Part shown: piece by piece, positions 6,714 to 13,362 of the stretch | How positions within the stretch are numbered: position 1 is the stretch's first letter | Layout: each line of letters starts with the position of its first letter | Source of the DNA: Caribbeanibacter sp964518305 | Lineage (GTDB): Bacteria; Gemmatimonadota; Gemmatimonadetes; Palauibacterales; Palauibacteraceae | Assembly (NCBI GenBank): GCA_964518305.1 | Contig: CAZFDK010000070.1 | Span: 1-13,362, forward strand | Direction of reading: 5' to 3' | DNA: 13,362 nucleotides | Notes under the pieces: model-generated | What the model saw: only the letters and a program-made list of their open reading frames with translations | The model's database searches: none | Told to the model about the DNA's origin: nothing | Program-made: the position numbers and the translations under genes

Positions 6714-8345
6714 CTACAGGTCGATATCGTACTCCCGGAGCTTCCGGTAGAGCGTCCGCTCGCCGATGTCCAGCGCCTCGGCCGCCTTGCGGCGGTTTCC
6801 GTCGACGTCCTCGAGCGTCGCCACGATGGCTTCCCGCTCGAGCTCGGACATGGACATGCCGGGCTCGAACTCGATACGGGAACGCTCTCCACCGTCGCCC
6901 GCCTCTCGGGCCTCGGCCTCGACGGCCGCCCGCTCGCGCTCGCCCTCGACGAACTCCTCCAGGGTCGAGACCTCGATCTCCGTGCCGCCACGGTCGGGCC
7001 CCTCCCCCTCGACCAGCTCGGGGTGACGCCGCCGATACTCCTGGAATTCCTGCCGCAGGTCCTCGACGTCCATCTTGAGGTCCATCAGGGTGCGGAAGAC
7101 GAATTCCAGCTCCGGCGCCTGCACGTCGCCTCCACCGGCGGAACGCATCTCCTCCACCACCTCGGGAACGGTGGCCTCCTCGCGCCGTGCCGGGAGCATC
7201 GCCCCGCCGGCCCCCGATCGGATCTCCGACGGGATGTCCTCGGGGCGGATCACCGAGCCGGGCGCCAGAACCACCATGGACTCCACCAGATTCCGGAGCT
7301 CCCGCACGTTTCCGGGCCACGCGTAGTCCATGAGGATCTTCATGGCCTCCGGGGAGATGCCCTTGAACTCCCGGTCGTGGGATTCGCTGAACTCCCGCAC
7401 GAAGCGCCGCACCAGAAGGGGAATGTCATCGGCCCGCTCCCGGAGGGGCGGGAGGTCCAGGTGCAGGACGTTCAGCCGGTAGTAAAGGTCACGGCGGAAG
7501 CTGCCGCGCTGCACCGACGAGCGCAGCTCCTGGTTGGTGGCCGCGATGACCCGGACGTCCACCTCGATCTCCTCGTCGCCGCCCACGCGCATGAAGCTCC
7601 GGTTCTCCAGCACCCGGAGCAGTCGGGTCTGCAGGGACGGGGGCATCTCGCCGATCTCGTCCAGGAGGATGGTGCCCTGGTCGGCCAGCTCGAACATGCC
7701 CTTGCGGCGGGAGGTCGCGCCGGTGAACGCCCCCTTCTCGTGTCCGAAGAGCTCCGACTCCAGCAGGGACTCGGGCAATGCCGCGCAGTTCACGGCGATG
7801 AAGGGGTCGCCCCGGCGCGGGCTCACGCGGTGAATGGCCCGCGCCACCAGCTCCTTGCCGGTCCCGCTCTCGCCCGTGAGGAGGACCGTGGAGTCCACCG
7901 GGGCGATGAGATGGATTTTCTCCAGGATCTCCCGAATCGGCTCGGTCCGGCCGACGATGTCCATCTCCAGCTGCAGCTCGAAGCGCTCCAGCTGCTGCTC
8001 CAGGACCATGACCACGTCGTCCGGCGTCGGCGGGAGCCGCAGGACCTCGTCCAGGCCGTGCGCCTGCTCCAGGGACTCCAGCCCCTCGGCGGAGTCGGTC
8101 TCCGCGAGCCCGATCACCGGGGGGCGCGGAATGCGCGTGCCGAAGAAGTCGATCAGCTTCCCGGCCTCGTCCCGCGCGAGGTCACCGGTGACGATCAGGG
8201 CGATCTCGTCCTCGTCCGCGCGAAGCCGGTTCTCCACCTCGTCGGCCGTCTCGATCATCTCGATCTCATGGCCGGCGTCCCGCACGGCGTCCCGAACCTC
8301 GACGGCGGACTCCAGGTCGTGGGTGTCTATGAAGACTCGTGCCAC
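6714..8345 (-). CDS. Sigma-54-dependent Fis-family transcriptional activator with degenerate receiver domain
   Basis: This is an enhancer-binding protein that opens RNA polymerase-sigma54 promoters by ATP hydrolysis. The 543-residue product has a receiver-like domain (about 3-118) and a sigma-54 AAA+ domain (about 128-375). The latter has Walker A GESGTGKE (158-165), the sigma54-contact loop GAFTGA (205-210) and Walker B TILLDEIG (225-232). A 120-residue insertion follows, then a Fis-type helix-turn-helix (about 502-540, with GNRRKAAEALDIGERTLYRKL). The receiver lacks the acidic pair (Thr8-His9 in its place), the phospho-acceptor Asp (VTG around 52-54) and the switch Lys (LRLP at 102-105), so it is probably not phosphorylated in the normal way. 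The insertion contains a helical segment, EFVFRTLMDLKMDVEDLRQE. The start is GTG 8345 with a weak ribosome binding site. The gene lies 94 bp after gcvT. Its target genes cannot be inferred from this window. Confidence 0.9.
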   Translation of the reverse strand: MARVFIDTHDLESAVEVRDAVRDAGHEIEMIETADEVENRLRADEDEIALIVTGDLARDEAGKLIDFFGTRIPRPPVIGLAETDSAEGLESLEQAHGLDEVLRLPPTPDDVVMVLEQQLERFELQLEMDIVGRTEPIREILEKIHLIAPVDSTVLLTGESGTGKELVARAIHRVSPRRGDPFIAVNCAALPESLLESELFGHEKGAFTGATSRRKGMFELADQGTILLDEIGEMPPSLQTRLLRVLENRSFMRVGGDEEIEVDVRVIAATNQELRSSVQRGSFRRDLYYRLNVLHLDLPPLRERADDIPLLVRRFVREFSESHDREFKGISPEAMKILMDYAWPGNVRELRNLVESMVVLAPGSVIRPEDIPSEIRSGAGGAMLPARREEATVPEVVEEMRSAGGGDVQAPELEFVFRTLMDLKMDVEDLRQEFQEYRRRHPELVEGEGPDRGGTEIEVSTLEEFVEGERERAAVEAEAREAGDGGERSRIEFEPGMSMSELEREAIVATLEDVDGNRRKAAEALDIGERTLYRKLREYDIDL

Positions 8346-8439
8346 GTTCTCAGATCCAGGTCGTTCGGTGTTCGCTGCTTCCGGTGCTCGTGGCGACCGG
8401 GGCGCAGAGGTGCCGCGGGCCGCCGTCCCGTGATCGCGA

Positions 8440-9561
8440 TCAGCGCTTCAGGGATCCCGCCTCGTAGAACGGCATCTCCACGATCTCCCCCGGGATCTCC
8501 TCGTCCCGGATGCGGACCTCCATCGCATCTCCGGAGCCCGCCTCGGCCGGGAGGTACGCCGTGCCGATCCCATACCCCAGGGACGGGCTCACTGTCCCGC
8601 TCCGGACCTCGCCGATCTCCTCGTCCGCGTAGAGCACGGGGTACCCTTCGCGGGGAAAACCGCGCTCGGTGAGGCGGAATCCGTGGAGACGGCGGGCGAC
8701 GCCGTCGCTCTGCTGGCGGGCCAGGGCCTCCCGCCCCACGAAATCGCCCTTGTCCAGCTTCACGAGCCAGCCGAGGCGGGCCTCCAGCGGCGTGGTGTTC
8801 TCGTCGATCTCGTGTCCGTACAGCGCGTAGCCCATCTCCAGCCGCAGGGTGTCCCGGGCCCCGAGGCCAGCCGGTGTGGGCCGGGGACCCTCGTCGGACT
8901 CCAGCAGGGCGCGCCACACGTCCGGCGCCCGTTCGCCGGCCACGTACAGCTCGAATCCGTCCTCGCCGGTGTAGCCCGTCCGGCTCACCACTGCCTCGAC
9001 CCCGGCGGCATGCCCATCGGCGTGGCGGTAGAAGCCGATGGAGCCCGGGTCGACATCCACCAGGGGGCTGAGTGCCGGCTCCGCGTCGGGACCCTGGACC
9101 GCGATCAGCGCCACGTCCTCGCTCTCGTTCTCCAGGTCCGCGTCGAACTCCTCGGCATACGCCACCAGGTGCACCCAGTCCTTCTCGATGTTGGCAGCGT
9201 TCACCACCATCCGGCAGTCGTTCTCCCCCATCCGATATACCACCAGATCGTCCACGATACCCCCGTCGTCGTAGCACATCGCCGTGTACTGGGCCTGGCC
9301 CACGTCGAGGGAGGCCGGGTCATTGGTGGTGACATGGGAGACGAGTGCCACGGCCTCCGGCCCCCGGACGCGTATCTCCCCCATGTGGGACAGATCGAAG
9401 AGGCCCACGGACGAGCGCACCGCCCGGTGCTCGGCCCGGATCCCGTCCTGGTACTGGACGGGCATCGCGTAGCCCCCGAACGGCACCATCTTCGCGTTCA
9501 GGCGGACGTGCTCGTCGTAGAGCGGGGTCCTCTCGAGCTCGGTCTCGGTCTCCCCGGTCAT
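8440..9561 (-). CDS. gcvT: Glycine cleavage system T-protein (aminomethyltransferase)
   Basis: GcvT moves the methylene group from aminomethyl-lipoyl H-protein to tetrahydrofolate, releasing ammonia, in glycine breakdown. The 373-residue length is normal. Family motifs include FGGYAMPVQY (28-37), LFDLSHMGE (54-62), the GGIVDDL segment (100-106) with the catalytic-region aspartates 104/105, SRTGYTGEDGFELY (193-206) and ARDTLRLEMGYALYGHE (235-251). I placed the start at ATG 9561, where AGGGAGAAGGGA lies just upstream. The frame remains open for 34 more codons, but that part has no family match. No gcvH or gcvP is in the window, and I see no glycine riboswitch in the 166 bp upstream. Folate-dependent relatives (YgfZ, sarcosine oxidase subunits) lack this full motif set. 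Confidence 0.95.
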   Translation of the reverse strand: MTGETETELERTPLYDEHVRLNAKMVPFGGYAMPVQYQDGIRAEHRAVRSSVGLFDLSHMGEIRVRGPEAVALVSHVTTNDPASLDVGQAQYTAMCYDDGGIVDDLVVYRMGENDCRMVVNAANIEKDWVHLVAYAEEFDADLENESEDVALIAVQGPDAEPALSPLVDVDPGSIGFYRHADGHAAGVEAVVSRTGYTGEDGFELYVAGERAPDVWRALLESDEGPRPTPAGLGARDTLRLEMGYALYGHEIDENTTPLEARLGWLVKLDKGDFVGREALARQQSDGVARRLHGFRLTERGFPREGYPVLYADEEIGEVRSGTVSPSLGYGIGTAYLPAEAGSGDAMEVRIRDEEIPGEIVEMPFYEAGSLKR

Positions 9562-9567
9562 CGGTGT

Positions 9568-9579
9568 TCCCTTCTCCCT
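9568..9579 (-). promoter_or_regulatory. Ribosome binding site deciding the gcvT start
   Basis: Read on the minus strand, AGGGAGAAGGGA ends 6 nt before ATG 9561. It favours this start over the in-frame upstream extension, which has no family similarity. Confidence 0.7.
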
Positions 9580-9727
9580 GTGGACAGTGCCCGTGGACGC
9601 TGCGATGGACGGAAACGAGCTGAGACAGTACGAGTCGGCGGTGCGCCTGTCGGCACGTGGCATTGCCCTCCCGGACGGCGGCGCGCCGGGTCGGAGCGTC
9701 GGTCGCGTCGGCGTCGGCTCGGGGTGC

Positions 9728-10651
9728 TCAGCCCATGAGCTCGGCCAGGAGGGCCTTCTGGACGTGGAGCCTGTTCTCCGCTTCGTCCCAGACCCGGGAG
9801 GCAGGGCCGTCGATGACCTCTGCCGTCACCTCCTCGCCCCGGTGAGCCGGCAGGCAGTGCAGGAATATGGCGTCCTCCGCGGCAGCCCGCATCACGTCGC
9901 CGTCCACCCGGAAGCCCTCGAAGGCTCGCCGCCGCTCCTGGACCTCGCTCTCGTCTCCCATGGATGCCCAGACGTCGGTGGTCACCACGTTCACCCCCGA
10001 GGCCGCCTCCTCCGGATCACGCACCACCTCGGCGACGGTATCGTCACGCGCGGCCTCCAGGATCTCCTCATCGGGCTCGTAGCCCCGGGGACAGGCGAGG
10101 CGGAGGCGGAAGCCGAACCGTGCCGCGGCGTTGAGCCAGGAGTGGGCCATGTTGTTTCCGTCGCCGACCCACGCCACCGAGACGCCGGACAGGTCGGCAC
10201 CCAGGTTCTCCCGGACCGTCATGAGGTCCGCCAGGACCTGGCAGGGATGGAATCGATCCGTGAGCCCGTTGATCACCGGAACGGAACCGTACGTGGCCAG
10301 CTCCTCCAGGTCCGACTGCTCGAAGGTGCGGATCATGATCCCGTGCACGTACCGGGACAGGGCCCGGGCCGTGTCGGAGATGGGCTCACCGCGCCCGAGC
10401 TGGATGTCCTGCTTCGACAGGAAGAGGGGGGCGGCGCCGAGCTCCGAGGCCCCGACCTCGAAGGAGACTCGCGTGCGTGTGGAGCTCTTCGCGAAGATCA
10501 TCCCCAGGGACTGGCCCGCCAGCGGCTTCTCTCCACCTGACCGGCTCCTCTGGCGCTTGAGCTCCATGCCGCCCTCGATCATCTCCTCCAGCCGCTCGCG
10601 GCTCCAATCGGCGAGGGTGAGGAAGTGCTCCTGGCGGTCCAGCTCGGGCAA
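9728..10651 (-). CDS. argF: Ornithine carbamoyltransferase
   Basis: This enzyme joins carbamoyl phosphate and ornithine to give citrulline in arginine synthesis, in the cytoplasm. The 307-residue product carries the carbamoyl-phosphate motif STRTR (57-61), HPCQ (135-138), the ornithine-loop segment DVWASMGDE (226-234) and the HCLPAH motif (265-270). HCLPAHRGEEV and ASMG point to true ornithine transcarbamylase rather than aspartate transcarbamylase or the acetyl/succinylornithine variants. I chose the TTG at 10651 as start: GAGAAGGAG lies 6 nt upstream, and the length then matches the family. The frame is open further upstream, but that stretch is low-complexity and overlaps the neighbouring gene. 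No other arginine genes are nearby. The catabolic form (arcB) cannot be excluded, but there is no arc context. Confidence 0.95.
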   Translation of the reverse strand: MPELDRQEHFLTLADWSRERLEEMIEGGMELKRQRSRSGGEKPLAGQSLGMIFAKSSTRTRVSFEVGASELGAAPLFLSKQDIQLGRGEPISDTARALSRYVHGIMIRTFEQSDLEELATYGSVPVINGLTDRFHPCQVLADLMTVRENLGADLSGVSVAWVGDGNNMAHSWLNAAARFGFRLRLACPRGYEPDEEILEAARDDTVAEVVRDPEEAASGVNVVTTDVWASMGDESEVQERRRAFEGFRVDGDVMRAAAEDAIFLHCLPAHRGEEVTAEVIDGPASRVWDEAENRLHVQKALLAELMG

Positions 10652-10657
10652 TGTGGA

Positions 10658-10666
10658 CTCCTTCTC
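10658..10666 (-). promoter_or_regulatory. Ribosome binding site deciding the argF TTG start
   Basis: GAGAAGGAG on the minus strand sits 6 nt before TTG 10651. No ATG or GTG in frame gives a normal-length enzyme, so this site makes the case for a TTG start. Confidence 0.75.
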
Positions 10667-10736
10667 TGCTGCTCTCGGTGTTCGGTTCGCGCGCGTCGGT
10701 TGTGCCGATCTCTCCGGATCACCGTCGGACGGGACT

Positions 10737-11063
10737 CTACACCCCGATCCCCTGGGTGCCGAGCCACGCCCCGACGGTGAGGACGAGGAGGAGAGCACCG
10801 GCGAGGAGCGCCACGCGCCGACGCCCGCGCCGGGCATACGCCACTCCGGCGAGAATCGTCACCACGAACGGGGCTCCGAGCAACACCGCCGAGCCGGCTC
10901 CGTCGAGCAGCTCCCGGCCCGCCGGCCAGGCCAGGGCCAGCAGGAAGACCGCGGCCGCCCCCCGTGTCGCGAACCGCAGCGTGACGCCGAGCCAGCCCGG
11001 CGGACGCCGACCCTCCGGCAGCCACCGGATCCCGCCGTCGCCCGTGTCACCCGTGCCTCTCAT
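10737..11063 (-). CDS. DUF1634-like small membrane protein, partner of the TauE/SafE transporter
   Basis: This 108-residue protein has three predicted membrane segments (about 35-48, 56-76 and 83-102) with a positively charged loop, YARRGRRRV (76-84), between the last two. The pattern of a hydrophobic helix beginning LLGAPFVVTILAGV followed by a charged loop and a final helix resembles the DUF1634 family. Those proteins are often encoded beside TauE/SafE transporters. No catalytic residues are evident, and the function is unknown. Its ATG (11063-11061) overlaps the stop of the upstream transporter gene as ATGA, which strongly suggests translational coupling and joint function. The family assignment rests on size, topology and neighbour, so it is tentative; the coding call itself is firmer. 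Confidence 0.7.
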   Translation of the reverse strand: MRGTGDTGDGGIRWLPEGRRPPGWLGVTLRFATRGAAAVFLLALAWPAGRELLDGAGSAVLLGAPFVVTILAGVAYARRGRRRVALLAGALLLVLTVGAWLGTQGIGV

Positions 11064-11896
11064 CCCGCCACCCCCGTCCAGCCACGCCACGCCATCTGCG
11101 AGGCCACGTAGAGGAGCAGTAGCACGAAGAGTCCCCGGAGCCACCGCTCCGACAGGTGGCGGCTGAGCCGTGCCCCTGCGGTCCCGCCGGCGAGCACGCC
11201 CAGGGCTACCGGGCCGGCGAAGCCCAGCGAGAGGTCGCCCCGGGCCCAGTAGACCCACCCGCTGGATGCCGCGGTCATCCCGATCATGAAGGTGCTGGTG
11301 GCGGTAGCCACCGGCAGCCGAACCCCCATGAGGGCATGCATGACGGGCACCTTGGCGAATCCGCCCCCGATGCCCAGGAGGCCCGAGGCCACGCCGGCTC
11401 CGGTCATTCCGGCCATCCCCCAACCGCGGTTGGCCCGGCGCGTCGACGGAGATCCGGCGCGAGGCCCATGGCCCGACTGACCCTCCTCCCGTCCTCCGGA
11501 CGCTCCCGGATCGACGACCGGACGGAGCATGCCGTAGGCGGCGTAGAGCACTGCCAGGGTGAAGGCCAGGTAGAGCCAGCCCTCCGGCACGAAAGGGGCG
11601 GCCAGGCCAGCGCCGACCGCGCCGATGGCGGTGGCCACCTCCAGCTCCAGGGCCAGCGGGACGTCCACGCGCCCCTGTCGCAGGTAGCTACCGGCCGAGG
11701 AGGCGGAGGTGGCCGCCACGGCCACCAGGCTCACAGCCACGGCGTACCGGACCGGGAGCCCGTAGAGAAGCGTCAGCACGGGCACCACCACGACGCCCCC
11801 TCCCACGCCGAGGACGCTTCCGGCCAGACCCGCCGCCGCGCCGGTGCCGACCAGCCCCAGCGTGGCGACCAGGCCGGGGTCGGGGACGGGAGTCAG
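11060..11896 (-). CDS. TauE/SafE-family membrane transporter (probable sulfite/organosulfonate or other anion exporter)
   Basis: This is an inner-membrane protein of the TauE/SafE (formerly DUF81) family, which exports sulfite, sulfoacetate or related anions; the substrate here is unknown. With the start used here it has 278 residues and about eight hydrophobic segments in two repeats. Each repeat carries the glycine signature, GVGGGVVVVPV (30-40) and GIGGGFAKVPV (175-185). A hydrophilic loop (126-160) separates the halves. The only common start codon in frame is GTG 11806, which would delete the first helix and begin inside the first signature. The frame and the hydrophobic helix continue upstream to a CTG at 11896-11894 that overlaps the hslU stop as CTGA. 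I therefore prefer the longer form, with a rare CTG start or a sequencing error (ATGA). The next gene overlaps by 4 nt. Confidence 0.82.
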   Translation of the reverse strand: MTPVPDPGLVATLGLVGTGAAAGLAGSVLGVGGGVVVVPVLTLLYGLPVRYAVAVSLVAVAATSASSAGSYLRQGRVDVPLALELEVATAIGAVGAGLAAPFVPEGWLYLAFTLAVLYAAYGMLRPVVDPGASGGREEGQSGHGPRAGSPSTRRANRGWGMAGMTGAGVASGLLGIGGGFAKVPVMHALMGVRLPVATATSTFMIGMTAASSGWVYWARGDLSLGFAGPVALGVLAGGTAGARLSRHLSERWLRGLFVLLLLYVASQMAWRGWTGVAG

Positions 11897-13362
11897 AGGA
11901 TGTAGCGGCGCAGGTCCCGGTCCTCGACGATCTCGGACAGCCGCTCGCGGACGGTGTCGGCGTCGACGGTGATGACCTCGCCGCTCCCCTCCTCCGGCAG
12001 CCCGAACATCACGGGGTCCAGCAGGGTGCTCATGACCGTCTGGAGCCGGCGGGCACCGATGTTCTCGGTAGTCTGGTTCACCTCGGCGGCGATGCGGGCG
12101 ATCTCACGAATCGCGCTGTCCTCGAATTCCAGATCCGCGTTCTCGGTCCGCACCAGCTCACGGTACTGGTCCAGGAGGGCGTTGCGCGGCTCCTGGAGAA
12201 TCCGCACGAACTCCTCTTCGCCGAGGCTGTCCAGCTCCACCCGGATTGGGAACCGACCCTGCAGCTCGGGGATGAGATCCGACGGATCGGACACGTGGAA
12301 GGCGCCGGCGGCGATGAAGAGCACGTGCTCCGTGTTCACCATGCCGTGCTTGGTCTGAACGGTGGAGCCCTCCACGATGGGCAGCATGTCGCGCTGCACC
12401 CCCTCCCGCGATACGTCGGGCCCGCCGCCGGAGCCGCTGCTGCCCTTTTCCTGGACGACCTTGTCGATCTCGTCCAGGAAGATGATGCCCATCCTCTGTG
12501 CGCGCTCCAGGGCCTCCTCCTTGACCTTGCTCTCGTCGATGAGGCCCTCGAGCTCCTGGGACATCAGGATCTCCCGGGCCTCGGAGACCGACATCTCGCG
12601 CCGCTTCGTCGTCTGGGGCATCATCTGGTCGAGCATGTCGCCCATGCTCGACTCCAGCCCCTCCATTCCGGGAGCGGCGAAGTTGAGATCCGGCGCGGAG
12701 GACTCGGTGACCTCGACCTCCACGGTGCGGTCCTCGAGCTTCCCGGCGCGGAGCAGGCTGCGGATCTTCTCGCGCGTTCTCGTGCGCTGACTCTTCGGCT
12801 CCTCGTCGGTCGACTCCTCCTCCGACCCGCCGGGTTCCTCTTCGGTGGCCTCGCCGGCGGAGGAGACCACGAAGCGCCGTCCGGCTACGCCTCCGTCGCC
12901 CGGCCCCCGACCGCCCCCTCCCCCGGAACCGGATCCGGGGGTGCCGGCGCCGGCACCGTCCTCCTCCACCGGCGGCAGGAGCAGGTCCAGCAGACGCTCC
13001 TCCACGCGCTCCTCGGCCCGCTCGCGGCAGGCCTCCTCGTGCTCCTCGCGGACCATGTTGATGGCCACGTCCACCAGGTCCCGGACCATGGACTCCACGT
13101 CCCGGCCCATGTAGCCGACCTCGGTGAACTTCGAGGCCTCCACCTTGACGAAGGGGGCCCCGGCCAGCCGCGCCAGCCGCCGGGCAATCTCGGTCTTCCC
13201 CACCCCGGTGGGGCCGATCATGACGATGTTGTTCGGAAGGATCTCCTCCCGCAGCTCGTCGGGCACGTTCTGGCGCCGCCACCGGTTGCGGAGGGCGATG
13301 GACACCGCCCGCTTCGCGTCGTCCTGGCCGATGACGTACTCGTCCAGCGCCTCGACGATCTG
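11893..13362 (-). CDS. hslU: ATP-dependent protease ATPase subunit HslU (ClpY), N-terminus outside window
   Basis: HslU is the AAA+ unfoldase that feeds the HslV peptidase. The visible 489 residues lack only the first few. The frame runs to the window edge, and LDEYVIGQDDAKRAV is the normal HslU beginning. Motifs are Walker A GPTGVGKT (50-57), pore loop GYMG (83-86), Walker B IIFLDEIDK (293-301) and sensor-2 GARR (436-439). The C-terminus RRYIL is the tail that inserts into HslV. ELQGRFP (366-372) holds the arginine-finger region. The intermediate (I) domain is enlarged by a Gly-rich then acidic insertion (about 134-192), making the protein longer than the 443-residue E. coli enzyme. The region is minus-strand, and hslV, if present, should lie just upstream outside the window. 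The stop overlaps the presumed start of the transporter gene. Confidence 0.96.
   Translation of the reverse strand, partial: QIVEALDEYVIGQDDAKRAVSIALRNRWRRQNVPDELREEILPNNIVMIGPTGVGKTEIARRLARLAGAPFVKVEASKFTEVGYMGRDVESMVRDLVDVAINMVREEHEEACRERAEERVEERLLDLLLPPVEEDGAGAGTPGSGSGGGGGRGPGDGGVAGRRFVVSSAGEATEEEPGGSEEESTDEEPKSQRTRTREKIRSLLRAGKLEDRTVEVEVTESSAPDLNFAAPGMEGLESSMGDMLDQMMPQTTKRREMSVSEAREILMSQELEGLIDESKVKEEALERAQRMGIIFLDEIDKVVQEKGSSGSGGGPDVSREGVQRDMLPIVEGSTVQTKHGMVNTEHVLFIAAGAFHVSDPSDLIPELQGRFPIRVELDSLGEEEFVRILQEPRNALLDQYRELVRTENADLEFEDSAIREIARIAAEVNQTTENIGARRLQTVMSTLLDPVMFGLPEEGSGEVITVDADTVRERLSEIVEDRDLRRYIL

Noticed and set aside
7023..8672. Open frame of 549 codons on the plus strand opposite the sigma-54 activator
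   Set aside because: It is an antisense shadow of a gene with intact AAA+ motifs, and no motif is visible in the antisense product.
9650..9668. Sigma-54 promoter-like string GGCACG...TTGC on the plus strand
   Set aside because: The spacing between GG and GC is 11 rather than 10, and it points toward the 3' end of argF with no plus-strand gene behind it.
9562..9727. Possible glycine riboswitch upstream of gcvT
   Set aside because: The 166-bp gap shows neither the paired aptamer layout nor a terminator-like expression platform.

Overview
The window is a dense, high-GC (clearly over 60% G+C by eye) bacterial chromosome segment. It is dominated by protein quality control. Every recognisable product is a core bacterial protein. 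There are no insertion sequences, phage genes, CRISPR arrays or recombinases. Several proteins are strongly acidic (DnaK tail, trigger factor, HslU insertion, sigma-54 activator). The HtrA layout, the Fis-type sigma-54 activator with a long central insertion, and the gene order are compatible with Gemmatimonadota or a related FCB-group lineage, possibly halotolerant. That placement is an inference from style and order, not from a marker gene.

Plus-strand half (1-6644): the 3' end of dnaK closes with an intrinsic terminator. A 343-bp gap follows, then a membrane-anchored HtrA/Deg protease, tRNA-Leu(UAG), trigger factor (tig), clpP, clpX and the GTPase engB. Together these cover folding at the ribosome (trigger factor), folding in the cytoplasm (DnaK), cytoplasmic proteolysis (ClpXP), envelope proteolysis (HtrA) and ribosome assembly (EngB). 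The clpP gene contains a 10-N assembly gap followed by a 24-nt repeat of the sequence just before the gap. Removing the 84-bp insertion restores a normal-length ClpP in frame, so this is almost certainly an assembly fault.

Minus-strand half (6714-13362), in transcription order: hslU (5' end outside the window), a TauE/SafE-type transporter that starts inside the hslU stop, a DUF1634-like three-helix membrane protein overlapping the transporter by 4 nt, argF (TTG start), gcvT, and a sigma-54 activator whose receiver domain lacks the phosphorylation residues. The last gene converges on engB at 6645-6713. HslU is the ATPase of a second Clp-type protease, so the proteolysis theme brackets the window. 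The transporter pair, ornithine carbamoyltransferase and glycine-cleavage T-protein are metabolic passengers.

I did not find a convincing new biological system. The points most worth checking are the ClpP assembly artefact, the degenerate receiver and conserved-looking insertion in the sigma-54 activator, the CTG-like start of the transporter, and the altered prolyl-isomerase site of trigger factor.
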